This document shows positions 46,751-56,286 of a stretch of DNA of 64,000 bases, piece after piece. The notes below the pieces were generated by a model. That model did not search any database, was not told the origin of the DNA, and saw only the letters and a list, made by a program, of their open reading frames with translations. The translations under genes were made by a program, and so were the position numbers. Source of the stretch: Pseudonocardia sp. CNS-139 (GTDB lineage: Bacteria; Actinomycetota; Actinomycetes; Mycobacteriales; Pseudonocardiaceae); NCBI GenBank assembly GCA_001942415.1, contig MKJX01000175.1, forward strand, positions 1 through 64,000, given 5' to 3'. The stretch's first letter is position 1. Each line of letters starts with the position of its first letter.

Positions 46751-47548
46751 TCAGCGCCGCCACACGTACGGCGTCGTGGTCGACACCTTCACGAGACCGG
46801 AGCGTTCGAGGATCGGACGGGAGTACTCGGTCGAGTCACTGTGGATGAGAGACCTGCCACGGGCGAGCGCGGATCGGGCACGCGCCGCCGTCAACGCACG
46901 GTAGATGCCCCGACCGCGCCACTGCTCCAGTGTCGCGCCTCCCCAGATCCCGGCGAAGTCGCTGCCTGCGACGGGTTCGAGTCGGCCGGCGCCGACCGTC
47001 CGGCCCTCTGCCTCGGCGACCCACAGCTCCGTCCCGTCACCGAGCGCGAGCCGGCGCAGCAGCGCGTCAGCCGCCCGTTCAGAGGCCGGTTCACCGAATG
47101 CTTCGTCCTGCATCGCGCTCACCGCGCGGACGTCCGGCTCCTCGGTCACCCGGCGCAGCGTGACCTCCTCGGGTAGAGAGGTCTCGGCTGCCAGGGCCGC
47201 GGCGGCCCCGACCATGATCGATTCGGACGCGTGCGGAACGAACCCGTTGCCGACCAGTGCCTCATGGAGTCCGGGGGCGTGGTCGTGGCCTCGTGTCTTC
47301 CACTCGACCCGTTCGATGCCGGGATCGGCCCGGTAGTGCGCCAACACCTTCGGCACGAGACGGGCGATCTCGTCGACGTCGGCCCCGCCGAGGTCGCGGT
47401 AGGTGACGAACCCCCGTCCGCCGACGAAGGTCACCAGGTGCAGTCGGCCGTGCCGGGTGACCGAGATCGCGCCGGGTGTCTCGGCATCGGTACGCAGCTG
47501 CTCGTCGTAGGCCTGCAGGAGAAGCGCCTTGCCCGTCACCGCGTTCAC
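46751..47548 (-). CDS. GNAT N-acetyltransferase (tandem GNAT-like)
   Basis: About 265 residues; intact. The C-terminal GNAT domain has the acetyl-CoA loop QWRGRGIYRALTAARA and the last strand HSDSTEYSRPILERSGLVKVSTTTPYVW. The N-terminal half is a degenerate GNAT-like fold (RDLGGADVDEIARLVPKVLAHY). The frame is open to a TTG at 47575, but GTG 47548 (start NAVTGKALLLQAYDEQ) fits relatives better. It lies in the same less GC-rich patch as the toxin-antitoxin genes. The substrate is unknown. Confidence 0.8.
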   Translation of the reverse strand: MNAVTGKALLLQAYDEQLRTDAETPGAISVTRHGRLHLVTFVGGRGFVTYRDLGGADVDEIARLVPKVLAHYRADPGIERVEWKTRGHDHAPGLHEALVGNGFVPHASESIMVGAAAALAAETSLPEEVTLRRVTEEPDVRAVSAMQDEAFGEPASERAADALLRRLALGDGTELWVAEAEGRTVGAGRLEPVAGSDFAGIWGGATLEQWRGRGIYRALTAARARSALARGRSLIHSDSTEYSRPILERSGLVKVSTTTPYVWRR

Positions 47549-47642
47549 GTTGGCGGCCGGCGGCCGGAACCACAAGCCGGTTACGGAACCGCCTCGCTAC
47601 ACGTTGAACCGGAACTCCACCGAGTCACGTCGCCGAGCACCG

Positions 47643-47936
47643 TCACGCACACCGCATCGGCTGGATTCGTGCGAGCACGCCCCCGAGGACATCCCGCTCG
47701 ACCTCCAGGTCGTATCGGGTCTGCAGGTTGAGCCAGAAGAGATCTGACGTGCCGAAATAGCGTGCAAGACGCAGAGCCGTGTCTGCGGTGATGCGCCGCT
47801 TGCCGTGCACGATCTCGTTGATCCGCCGCGGCGGAACCCCTACGGCCACCGCGACCCGGTGCTGAGTGAGACCGAGCGGCTCGATGAACTCCTCCATGAG
47901 CACCTCGCCGGGGTGGATCGGAGAGATCTTGTCCAT
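47643..47936 (-). CDS. higA: HigA-family antitoxin (XRE)
   Basis: An intact 97-residue protein from ATG 47936. The family opening PIHPGEVLMEEFIEPLGLTQ, the HTH recognition region GVPPRRINEIVHGKRRITADTALRLARYFGTS and the tail WLNLQTRYDLEVERD are complete. It neutralises HigB and represses the operon. It follows higB on the same strand with a 12-base gap. The toxin-first order is typical of higBA. Confidence 0.95.
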   Translation of the reverse strand: MDKISPIHPGEVLMEEFIEPLGLTQHRVAVAVGVPPRRINEIVHGKRRITADTALRLARYFGTSDLFWLNLQTRYDLEVERDVLGGVLARIQPMRCA

Positions 47937-47948
47937 CTACTCCACCTC

Positions 47949-48233
47949 CTAGTGGTAATCCACGATCTCGACGTCCTCGGCACCCGCTTCGGTCCACCGG
48001 AAGCAGATCCGCCATTGCTGGTTGATCCTGATGCCGTGCTGGCCGACGCGGTCACCCTTGAGCGCCTCCAGTCGGTTGCCCGGAGGCACCCTGAGGTCGT
48101 CGAGCACAACAGCCGCGTCGATCACCACCAGCTTCCTCAGCGCCACTCGATGGATCCTGGGGTCGATCGACGGGACGCGCTCACGCCGCCACAGCCGCTC
48201 GGCCTCAGCGTCCTTGAACGACCTGATCACCAC
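47949..48233 (-). CDS. higB: HigB-family toxin (RelE/ParE fold)
   Basis: A ribosome-dependent mRNA endonuclease of about 94 residues. FKDAEAERLWRRE is the N-terminal helix, RKLVVIDAAVVLDDLRVPPG the middle, and GQHGIRINQQWRICFRW the conserved C-terminal strand pair with catalytic-region Arg and Trp. GTG 48233 or the adjacent GTG 48230 can serve as start; GAGG precedes both. The operator palindrome lies 6 bases upstream. Confidence 0.93.
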   Translation of the reverse strand: MVIRSFKDAEAERLWRRERVPSIDPRIHRVALRKLVVIDAAVVLDDLRVPPGNRLEALKGDRVGQHGIRINQQWRICFRWTEAGAEDVEIVDYH

Positions 48234-48238
48234 CTCAG

Positions 48239-48257
48239 CATAACGCGACGCGTTATG
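48239..48257 (-). promoter_or_regulatory. higBA operator/promoter palindrome
   Basis: CATAACGCG (48239-48247), A, CGCGTTATG (48249-48257) is a perfect 19-bp palindrome just before higB. On the minus strand a TTGACA box (48261-48256) overlaps its edge. The AT-rich ends contrast with the GC-rich window. HigA binding here would block the promoter, the usual self-regulation. Confidence 0.75.
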
Positions 48258-48299
48258 TCAACACTCGGGCCTTCGTGGTACCGAGCGAAGACGAGCGGT

Positions 48300-49368
48300 T
48301 CAGACGTTGAACCGGAACTCCACCACGTCCCCGTCGGACATGACGTAGTCCTTGCCCTCCATCCGCACCTTCCCCGCCGCCTTCGCCGAGGCCATCGAGC
48401 CGGCCTCGACCAGGTCGTCGTAGGAGACGATCTCGGCCTTGATGAAGCCGCGCTCGAAGTCGGTGTGGATCACCCCGGCGGCCTGGGGGGCGGTGGCGCC
48501 CTTCTTGACCGTCCAGGCCCGGGACTCCTTGGGGCCGGCCGTCAGGTAGGTCTGGAGGCCCAGGGTGTGGAACCGCGCGGGCCAGGGCGTGCAGGCCGGG
48601 CTCGGGCTGGCCGATCGACTCCAGCAGCTCGCGGGCCGACTCCTCGTCCAGCTCCAGCAGCTCGGCCTCGACCTTGGCGTCGAGGAACACGGCGTCGGCG
48701 GGGGCGACCAGCTCGGTCAGCTCCTTGCGCCTCGCCTCGTCGGTGAGCACGCCCTCGTCGGCGTTGAAGACGTAGAGGAACGGCTTGGTGGTGAGCAGCG
48801 TCAGCTCGCGCAGCGGCTCCGGGTCGACGCCGGCGGCGAAGAGCGTGCGGCCGCCGTTGAGGATCTCGGCGGCCTGCTCCGCAGCGTCGAGGGCGGGGCG
48901 GCGGTCCTTGTGGGTCCGGGCCTCCTTGGTGAGGCGCGGCAGCGCCCGCTCCAGGGTCTGGAGGTCGGCGAGGATCAGCTCGGTGGAGATCGTCTCGATG
49001 TCGCCGGCGGCGTCGATGCGTCCGTCGACGTGCACCACTCCGGGTTGTCGAAGACGCGGACGACCTGGCAGATCGCGTCGGACTCGCGGATGTTCGCGAG
49101 GAACTTGTTGCCCAGCCCCGCGCCTCGGACGCGCCCTTCACGATGCCCGCGATGTCGACGAACGACACGGTGGCCGGCACGGTGCGCGCGGACTCGAACA
49201 TCCGCGCGAGCACGTCGAGCCGCGGGTCGGGCAGCGGCACCACGCGACGTTGGGCTCGATCGTCGCGAACGGGTAGTTCGCCGCGAGCACGTCGTTGCGG
49301 GTCAGCGCGTTGAACAGCGTCGACTTGCCCACGTTGGGCAGGCCGACGATGCCGAGGGTGAGTGACAC
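48300..49368 (-). CDS. ychF: YchF/OLA1 ATPase (four frameshifts)
   Basis: A universally conserved OBG-family P-loop protein that prefers ATP and binds the ribosome. GTG 49368 gives [21 protein letters not shown] (G1), then [11 protein letters not shown] (G2). G3 is in [13 protein letters not shown]. Later come [29 protein letters not shown] and the C-terminal TGS domain ([20 protein letters not shown]...[14 protein letters not shown]) ending VVEFRFNV. Breaks lie near 49247, 49125, 49030 and 48590. The first is a lost G in GTC-GGC (NVGVVPLPD). In a gene this conserved, four independent breaks point strongly to sequence error. Confidence 0.92.
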
Positions 49369-49518
49369 AGCAGACCAGGGTAGTCGCGGCCGGCCCACGG
49401 CCTGCAGGGACGCGAGCACGGCCCGGAACCCGGGCTCCTGTTCGTCCGATTCCTGTGTGACCCTGTGACGGGTCCAGGCGCACCGGTCCGATCGTGCGCT
49501 CGCCCGCCAGACGAGAGC

Positions 49519-50115
49519 GTGATCGCCGTGACCACACACGCAACCTTCCTGCGCCGGGCGATCCGCCGGCCGGACCTGATCGGGGCCCCGGCCCCCACCG
49601 GGGCGACGCTGGCCGCGGAGATCGCCGCGGTCGTGCCCGGCACCTGCCCCGCCACCGTCGTCGAGCTGGGCCCGGGCACCGGCGCGATCTCCCCCTCCGT
49701 CCGCGCGCGGCTGGCCCCCGGCTCGCGTTACGTCGCGGTCGAGCTCGACGGCGAGCTCGTCACGCACCTGCGTGGGACGCTGCCCTGGCTGGAGGTCCTG
49801 GCCGGCGACGCCGCCGACCTGGGCACCCTGCTCGCCGGCGCGGGCGTCGGCCCGGTCGACGCCGTCGTGTCCTCGCTGCCGTGGACCCTCCTGCCGCCGG
49901 AACGCCGCCGGGCGACGCTCGCGGCGATCGCGGCCACGCTCGCGCCCGGCGGCGTCTTCGCCACGATCAGCACGCTGACAGCGCTGCCCGCGCTGCGCCG
50001 CGACGTGCTGCGCGACCTCGGCGACACCTACGACGAGGTGCTGGCCACGCGGCCGATCTGGCGCAACGTGCCACCGTCACGGCTGCTCGTCTGCCGCCGC
50101 CCGCACCGATGGTGA
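49519..50115 (+). CDS. Class I SAM-dependent methyltransferase (phospholipid N-methyltransferase-like)
   Basis: An intact protein of about 198 residues. Motif I is [15 protein letters not shown], motif II is [11 protein letters not shown], then GDAADL and the [14 protein letters not shown] motif IV, as in PmtA/Ksg-like methyltransferases. GTG 49519 and GTG 49528 are both possible starts; neither has a strong ribosome site. Its stop overlaps the ATG of the DedA gene by 7 bases. A lipid substrate is likely given the DedA neighbour, but this is inference. Confidence 0.83.
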   Translation: MIAVTTHATFLRRAIRRPDLIGAPAPTGATLAAEIAAVVPGTCPATVVELGPGTGAISPSVRARLAPGSRYVAVELDGELVTHLRGTLPWLEVLAGDAADLGTLLAGAGVGPVDAVVSSLPWTLLPPERRRATLAAIAATLAPGGVFATISTLTALPALRRDVLRDLGDTYDEVLATRPIWRNVPPSRLLVCRRPHRW

Positions 50116-50750
50116 CGGCGGCGCTCGACGCGGCCGCAGGTCTGCCCGTGCCCGCGGTGCTCGGCGTCGCGGGGGTGATGCTCACCGCCGAGAGCGGCAC
50201 GCGTGTCGGCGTCCTGCTGCCCGGGATCTCGGTGCTGGTGGCGCTGGGGATCTGGTCGCACGCCGTGCCGGGGGTGCTCCCGTTCGCGGCGGTGGTGGCC
50301 GCGGCGGCGACCGTCGCCGGGGCGCATCTGGGCTGGTGGCGCGGCCGCACGCGCAACGGGCACCGCTGGCCGGCCCTGCACGCCCGGGTCGAGCAGGTGC
50401 GGCGCTGGCTCGCCGGGCGCGGCCCGCTGGCCACCGCGGCGCTGCTGGCGTGCGGGCACTGGACGGCCTACGTGCGCACGATCATGCCGCGCGTGGCGGG
50501 CGGCGCGCGGGTGCCGTACCGGCTCGCCGGGCCGGCGCTCACGCTGTCCGGCGCGGCGTGGGCCACCACGTTCGTGCTGCTCGGCAACCGGGTCGGGGCG
50601 GCCGTCACGACCCACGCGGGCTGGGCCCCCGTGGTGGTGCTCGCAGTGTTGATCGGGGCGCTCCTGCTGCGCGCCGGCGGCGGGCCGCCGGGGAGAACCG
50701 TCTCACGCCGCTCTCATCGAAGGCCCACAACAGCGCCGGAGCCTGGCCGG
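50109..50750 (+). CDS. DedA-family membrane protein
   Basis: It starts at ATG 50109. It has the DedA/SNARE-associated pattern: a re-entrant region ESGTRVGVLLPGISVLVALG, then GAHLGWWRGRTRNGHRW and the Arg-containing loop CGHWTAYVRTIMPRVAGGARVPY, with four or five hydrophobic segments. DedA proteins recycle lipid carriers such as undecaprenyl phosphate. There is no stop codon before the following kinase: the same frame runs on through 50751. The end given is the base before the GTG of the kinase-like domain. Confidence 0.75.
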
Positions 50751-51963
50751 GTGACCCTCGCCCCGACCGATCCCGCGTGGCCGACGGCCCTGTCCCTGCT
50801 GCTGGGCCCGGATGCGAATGACCTGCTCGACGTCGCCGTCTCGACGCACGGCGGGCGCCTGCGCGGCCTGCGGGTCGCCACGGTGGGCGTGCAGCCCGGC
50901 GGGGCGGTCGTGGCCCGGTTCGACGCCGAGGTCGAACGCGCCGACGGCACGCTGACCCGCGAGGCGCTCGCCGCGACCACCGGCGACCGCATCCCGGACG
51001 GGGCCGCGCTGCTGGCCGGCCGCGGCACGGTGGTCGGGGTGTGGCGGTGGCCGCAGGACCCGGCGCTGCCGGCGCTGGCGACGGCGACCGACCCGGAGCG
51101 GCTCACGGCGACGCTGCGCGCGGCGGGGCTGCGCCGGTCGGGCCCGCCGCAGGTGCGGGTGCGGTCCTACCGGCCGGGCCGGCGGGCCGTGCTGGAGATC
51201 AGCGGGGGTGGACCCCGGCTCTACGCCAAGGTCGTCCGGCCGTCGGCGGCCACGGCGCTGCGGACCCGCCACGACCTGCTCGCCCGGCACCTGCCGGTGC
51301 CGCGCCCGCTCGCCGTCACGCCGGACGGGCTGGTCGTGATGCCGGAGATGCCGGGCACGCCCGTCCGCACGCTGCTGGAACGGGACGGGCGGCTGCCCGG
51401 GCCGGCGGCGCTCACCGGGCTGCTGGACGAGCTGCCGATCGGGCTGCTCGCCCAGCCGGCCCGGCGCACGCACCTGGAGCGGGTGCCGCACTTCGCGGCC
51501 GTGCTGGCGCAGACCGCCGTCACCACGCCGGCCGACCGCGACCGGCTCGCCTCTCGAAGCCGCGCTCGGCGACACCGATCCGGGGACGCATCCGACCGTG
51601 CCGGTGCACGGCGACTTCTACGAGGCCCAGCTCCTCGCGGACGACGGGCGGATCACCGGGCTGCTCGACGTCGACACCGCGGGCCCGGGCCACCGGATCG
51701 ACGAGTGGGCGACGCTGCTCGGTCACCTCTCGGTGCTCGCGCTGCACGCCGTGCGGCCGGCACCGATCCGCCGGTGGGGCGCTGCGCTGCTCGCGGCCGC
51801 GGAGCGGAACCACCCGCGCGAGCAGCTGCGTCCGCGGGTCGCCGCAGCCGTGCTCGGGCTCGCGACCGGCCCGTTCCGGGTGCAGCAGGAGCGCTGGGCG
51901 GAGCACACGCGCGCCCGGATCGCGCTCGCCGGGCAGTGGCTGGGAGCGCCCGGCCCCGGCTGA
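50751..51963 (+). CDS. Aminoglycoside phosphotransferase-like kinase (frameshifted)
   Basis: GTG 50751 begins a kinase-fold protein in frame with the DedA gene. The N-lobe has PPQVRVRSYRPGRRAVLEI and RLYAKVVRPSAATALRTRHDLLARHL. After a break near 51545 the catalytic loop is VHGDFYEAQLL, where the usual Asn is Gln, and the metal Asp is in GLLDVDTAGPG. The protein would have about 404 residues. The Asn-to-Gln change may reduce activity. A hairpin at 51985 follows the stop. It could be a separate gene or the C-terminal part of a DedA-kinase fusion. Confidence 0.7.
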
Positions 51964-51984
51964 GAGCCGCCTCACCGGCTTCTC

Positions 51985-52003
51985 CCGGCGGCTCATCCGC
52001 CGG
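51985..52003 (+). terminator. Hairpin after the kinase-like gene
   Basis: CCGGCGG (51985-51991) and CCGCCGG (51997-52003) form a 7-bp stem with loop CTCAT, 22 bases after the stop. It separates the kinase gene from the small acidic protein at 52054. Confidence 0.6.
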
Positions 52004-52053
52004 CGACACCGTGGAGACGTCAGCACGGGACAGGACAACACGAAGGAGATCCG

Positions 52054-52410
52054 ATGCAACGCCCCGCGACCTGGAAGATCCTCACCGTCGGCGCCGCCCT
52101 CACCGGGCTCGGCGTCGCCGGGGCGGGCCTCGCCGCGGCCTCGGACGGCGGTGCCGAGACCCGCGAGCTGCGCCCCATCACCGTCGCGTCGGCGACCGGC
52201 GGGCCGGCCCCGGCCGGCCCGGTCCTGCCGGCGACCGGGGACACGTCGCCGGAGTCGGCGGACTCACCGTTCGAGAGCCCGTTCGAGTCGGTGGAGTCGC
52301 CGTTCGACAGCCCCGACGACACGGGCTGGACGCCGGACGACCACGACACCCCGTTCGACGACACGCCCGACGACGACACCCCGGACGACGACGACCGCGA
52401 CGACGACTGA
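52054..52410 (+). CDS. Small secreted protein with Ser/Pro repeats and poly-Asp tail
   Basis: An intact 118-residue protein from ATG 52054 with GAAGGAG upstream. It has a signal peptide (ILTVGAALTGLGVAGAGLAAA), then a short linker and an LPATG sequence at about residue 60. Next are imperfect repeats (SPFESPFESVESPFDSPDD), and a C-terminal tail in which two thirds of residues are Asp. LPATG resembles a sortase motif, but it is internal with no following membrane helix, so anchoring by sortase is doubtful. The Asp-rich tail could bind calcium. I recognise no family. Confidence 0.7.
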   Translation: MQRPATWKILTVGAALTGLGVAGAGLAAASDGGAETRELRPITVASATGGPAPAGPVLPATGDTSPESADSPFESPFESVESPFDSPDDTGWTPDDHDTPFDDTPDDDTPDDDDRDDD

Positions 52411-52435
52411 CCTGCCGGGCCTGCCGCCCTCGACA

Positions 52436-53843
52436 TCAGGACCGGCCGCCCCTGGCCATGGTCAGGACGTCGAGGGCGGCGTCGAGCTGGGTGATCGTGA
52501 GCTTGCCCGCGTCGACGTGGCCGCGCTCCAGCACGACCTCGCGGATCGTCCGGCGCTCCTTGAGCGCCTGCTTCGCGATCGAGGCCGCCTCCTCGTAGCC
52601 GAGGTAGCGGTTGAGCGGCGTGACGATCGACGGGGACGACTCGGCGTACTCGCGGGTGCGCTCGACGTCCGCCTCCGTGCCGGCCACGACCTTGTCGGCC
52701 AGCAGCCGGGCGGCGTTGGCGAGCAGCCGGGCCGACTCCAGCACGTTGCGGGCCATCACGGGCATCATCACGTTCAGCTCGAGGTTGCCTGCGTGCCGGA
52801 GAACGCGACGGTCGCGTCGTTGCCGATCACCTGCGCGGCCACCATCATCGTCGCCTCGCAGATCACCGGGTTGACCTTGCCCGGCATGATCGAGCTGCCC
52901 GGCTGGAGGTCGGGCAGGTGCAGCTCGGCGAGCCCGGTGCGCGGGCCGGAGCCGAGCCAGCGGATGTCGTTGGCGATCTTGAACAGCGACACGGCCACCG
53001 TCCGCAGCGCACCGGACGCCTCGACGAGCCCGTCGCGGGCGCCCTGGGCCTCGATGTGGTCCTCGGCCTCGGTCAGGTCGACGAGCCCGGTGGCCGCGCG
53101 CAGCTCCTCCACCACCCGCGAGCCGAAGCCGTCCGGCGCGTTGAGCCCGGTGCCGACGGCCGTGCCGCCGATGGGCAGCTGCGCGACCCGCGGGAGCACC
53201 GCCCGGATCCGCTCGGCGCCGTGCTCGGCCTGCGTCGCCCAGCCGCCGGCCTCCTGGCCCAGCGTGATCGGCACCGCGTCCATGAGGTGGGTGCGCCCGG
53301 CCTTCACCACGTCCGCCCAGTCCTCGGCACGGCGGCGCAGCGTGCCCGCGAGGTGGTCGAGCGCGGGGACCACGTCGTTCACGAGGGCCTCGGTGGCCGC
53401 GAGGTGGATCGTCGTGGGGAACACGTCGTTCGACGACTGCGACGCGTTGACGTGGTCGTTCGGGTGCACGTCCAGCCCGGCGCGGGCCGCGAGGGTGGCG
53501 ATCACCTCGTTGGCGTTCATGTTCGAGCTCGTGCCGGAGCCGGTCTGGAAGACGTCCACCGGGAAGTGCCGGTCGTGCCGCCCGGCGGCCACCTCGTCGG
53601 CGGCGGCGGCGATAGCGTCGGCGAGACCGGCGGGCAGCACGCCGATCTCCTTGTTCACGCGCGCGCAGCGGCCTTGACCAGCCCGAGCGCGCGGATCTGA
53701 GCGCGTTCGAGGCCCCGGCCGGAGATCGGGAAGTTCTCGACGGCGCGCTGGGTCTGGGCCCGCCAGAGGGCGTCCACGGGCACCCTGACCTCGCCCATCG
53801 TGTCGTGCTCGATGCGGAAGCCGGCCTCGTCGTCGATCGCCAT
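52436..53843 (-). CDS. fumC: Class II fumarate hydratase (two frameshifts)
   Basis: It interconverts fumarate and malate in the TCA cycle. ATG 53843 ([22 protein letters not shown]). Family blocks: [45 protein letters not shown] and the signature [11 protein letters not shown] with the catalytic Ser loop, then [12 protein letters not shown] after a break near 52785 (lost G). Another break lies near 53660 at the AAARAVNKEIG region. The length of about 469 residues is normal. It is syntenic with Rv1098c, next to glpX as in mycobacteria. Confidence 0.93.
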
Positions 53844-53889
53844 GGAACCAGTGTTCTCCCGCGCCGGGGCGGGTGCACGGCGGCTCCGG

Positions 53890-54368
53890 TCACACCACCT
53901 GGACGACGTCCCCGCGGGAGAGCGACCCGAAGAACCGGACGGCCGCGGCGCGGGCGAGGTGGATGCAGCCGTGCGACTTCTCCCCGAGGCTGCCCTGGTG
54001 GAAGGCGATGCCGCCGTTGAAGAACACCGAGTACGGCATCTCCGCGTCGTAGATCGAGCTGACGTGGTCGCGGCTCTTGAACGACACCCGGAACGTGCCG
54101 GCCGGAGTCCGGAAACCTTGCGGCCGTGCGTGATCCGCACCGGGCCGTACACGACCTCGCCGCCGCTGATCAGCCACGCCCGGTTCGCGCCGAGGTCGAC
54201 GCAGGCCCGCGCGGTGGCCCGGCACGGCGTGCCCGCGGCGAGCGCGGCGGCAGGCTTCGCCGGTGCCGCGACGGCCGTCGGCGCAGCCGCGGCCACCCCG
54301 GTGCCGAACAACCCGCCGAACACCACGGCCAGCCCTGTGACCAGCCCCATCGCCGCCAGCCTTCGCAT
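53890..54368 (-). CDS. L,D-transpeptidase (YkuD domain, frameshifted)
   Basis: ATG 54368 follows GGGGAGG. It has a signal peptide ([21 protein letters not shown]), a linker, then a compact YkuD domain starting [20 protein letters not shown]. After one restored G near 54115 ([12 protein letters not shown]) the active-site region is [17 protein letters not shown], with the catalytic Cys in SHGC and the usual Arg replaced in IHL. It would make or modify 3-3 peptidoglycan cross-links outside the membrane. At about 160 residues it is short, without the Ig-like domains of mycobacterial Ldt proteins. Confidence 0.85.
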
Positions 54369-54463
54369 CGCTGCCTCCCCTACCCCGTGCCGGGAGGGCT
54401 CAGAATGCGCGCGGCCGGCGGCGCGGGCCACTCGGAACCGATCGCTGTCGGCTCACGATCCGA

Positions 54464-55530
54464 TCACGGAAGGGGGTGCTCGACGGACTCGAGCTGGTCG
54501 TCGGGGAGGTCGAAGTCCACCGACGAGTACTCGCGCAGCTTGGTGAGCCGGTGGTAGCCCTCGATCATCCGCACGGTGCCGCTCTTCGAGCGCATCACGA
54601 TCGACTGGGTGGTGCAGCCGCCGGCCCGGTAGTGCACGCCCTTGAGCAGGTCGCCGTCGGTGACGCCGGTGGCGCAGAAGAAGACGTTGTCGCCCTGCAC
54701 GAGGTCGTCGGTGGTGAGGACGCGGTCGAGGTCGTGGCCGGCGTCGAGGGCCTTGGTGCGCTCGTCGTCGTCGCGCGGCCAGAGCCGGCCCTGGATCGCG
54801 CCGCCCATGCACTTGAGCGCAGCGGCGCTGATGATCCCCTCGGGGGTGCCGCCGATGCCGACGAGCAGGTCGACAGGGGTGTTCGGGCGGGCGGCCGAGA
54901 TCGAGCCGGCCACGTCGCCGTCGGAGATGAAGTGGATGCGGGCGCCGGTGCTGCGGATCTCCTTCACCAGCGACTCGTGCCGCGGACGGTCGAGCACGCA
55001 GACGGTGACGTCCGCGACGTCGGTGTGCTTGGCCTTCGCGACGCGGCGGATGTTCTCCGTGACCGGCGCGGTGATGTCGATGACGTCGGCGGCCTCCGGA
55101 CCGACGGCGAGCTTCTCCATGTAGAAGACGGCCGACGGGTCGAACATCGCGCCGCGCTCGGCCACGGCGAGCACCGCGACGGAGCCGGGCATGCCCTTGG
55201 CCATCAGCGTGGTGCCGTCGATGGGGTCGACGGCCACGTCGCAGTCGGGGCCCTCGCCGTTGCGACGTGCTCACCGTTGAAGAGCATGGGCGCCTCGTCC
55301 TTCTCGCCCTCGCCGATCACGACGACCCCGCGCATCGAGACGCTGCCGATGAGCTGGCGCATCGCGTCCACCGCAGCGCGGTCCCCACCGATCTTGTCAC
55401 CTCGCCCGACCCATCGGCCCGCGGCCATCGCGGCCGCCTCGGTGACGCGCACCAGCTCCATGGCGAGGTTGCGGTCCGGTGCCTCCCGGCGACGCTCGCG
55501 GGCGGTGGCTCCGTTCGCGGACGTGGTCAT
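54464..55530 (-). CDS. glpX: Class II fructose-1,6-bisphosphatase GlpX (frameshifted)
   Basis: A gluconeogenic phosphatase. ATG 55530 follows AAGGAGG. Blocks: [15 protein letters not shown], metal-binding [15 protein letters not shown], then after one restored G near 55258 ([26 protein letters not shown]) the Li-sensitive-phosphatase-like DPIDGTT, and [20 protein letters not shown]. The length is about 356 residues. Neighbour fumC and divergent DUF4245 reproduce the mycobacterial order Rv1098c-Rv1100. Confidence 0.93.
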
Positions 55531-55669
55531 CTCGGCCTCCTTCTGCTCCCCTTCCCACGGCACGCGGGGCCCACGCGGCGTCGGGGAGGGCTCGATCCTC
55601 CCAGATCGACGGGCCCGCAGATGCGGCCGCGCGGTTGAGACGATCGGCACGTGCTGCACCATTGACCTC

Positions 55670-56281
55670 GTGAGCACCACGCCCGGCCCACCGTCCAAGC
55701 CGCCGCGCTCCGCGTTGCGGGTGCGCGACATCGTCGGCGCGATCGCGGTCCTGCTGGTGGTCGTGCTCCTCGTGGGCGGTCTGACCCGGTCCTGCACGTT
55801 CGCCCCGACCGGCCCGACGGTCGACCCGGACGCGGCGCCCGTCGTGGACGCGCCGGCCGAGCTCCGCCGGCTCGCCACCGCCCTCCCGTTCCCGCTGCGG
55901 GTCCCGGCCGTCCCGGCGGACTGGCGGGCGAACGCGGCCGACCGCGTCACGCTGCCCGGCGGCGGGCTCGCGGTGCGCGTCGGCTACCTGACGCCGGCCG
56001 GGCGCTACGTGCGGCTCGTGCAGAGCGACGCGCCGGAGGAGACGCTGCTCGCGGCCGAGACCGGCGACGAGCCCGCGGTCGCGCAGGGCCCGGTCGACGT
56101 CGGCGGTCGGCAGTGGGTCGGCTACACCGGCCCCGGCCGCAGGGCCGAGCCGATCTGGGTGACCGAGCTGCCCGGCCCGCCGGCCGTCCGCATGCTCGTG
56201 ACGGGCAGCGGCGAGGACGCCGACCTGCGCACGCTCGCGACGGCGGCGGTCTCCGGAGAGCCGGTCGCCGCCCCGCGCTGA
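55670..56281 (+). CDS. DUF4245 membrane-anchored protein
   Basis: An intact 203-residue protein from GTG 55670. It has a Pro-rich cytoplasmic start, one membrane helix ([19 protein letters not shown]) and an extracytoplasmic DUF4245 domain ([37 protein letters not shown]). It is divergent from glpX, like Rv1100. No clear ribosome site precedes it, so it may be leaderless. The function is unknown. Confidence 0.88.
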   Translation: MSTTPGPPSKPPRSALRVRDIVGAIAVLLVVVLLVGGLTRSCTFAPTGPTVDPDAAPVVDAPAELRRLATALPFPLRVPAVPADWRANAADRVTLPGGGLAVRVGYLTPAGRYVRLVQSDAPEETLLAAETGDEPAVAQGPVDVGGRQWVGYTGPGRRAEPIWVTELPGPPAVRMLVTGSGEDADLRTLATAAVSGEPVAAPR

Positions 56282-56286
56282 GCCGG

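Noticed and set aside
52236-52250. Sortase anchor in the acidic secreted protein
   Set aside because: LPATG is in the middle of the protein with no following membrane helix or basic tail.
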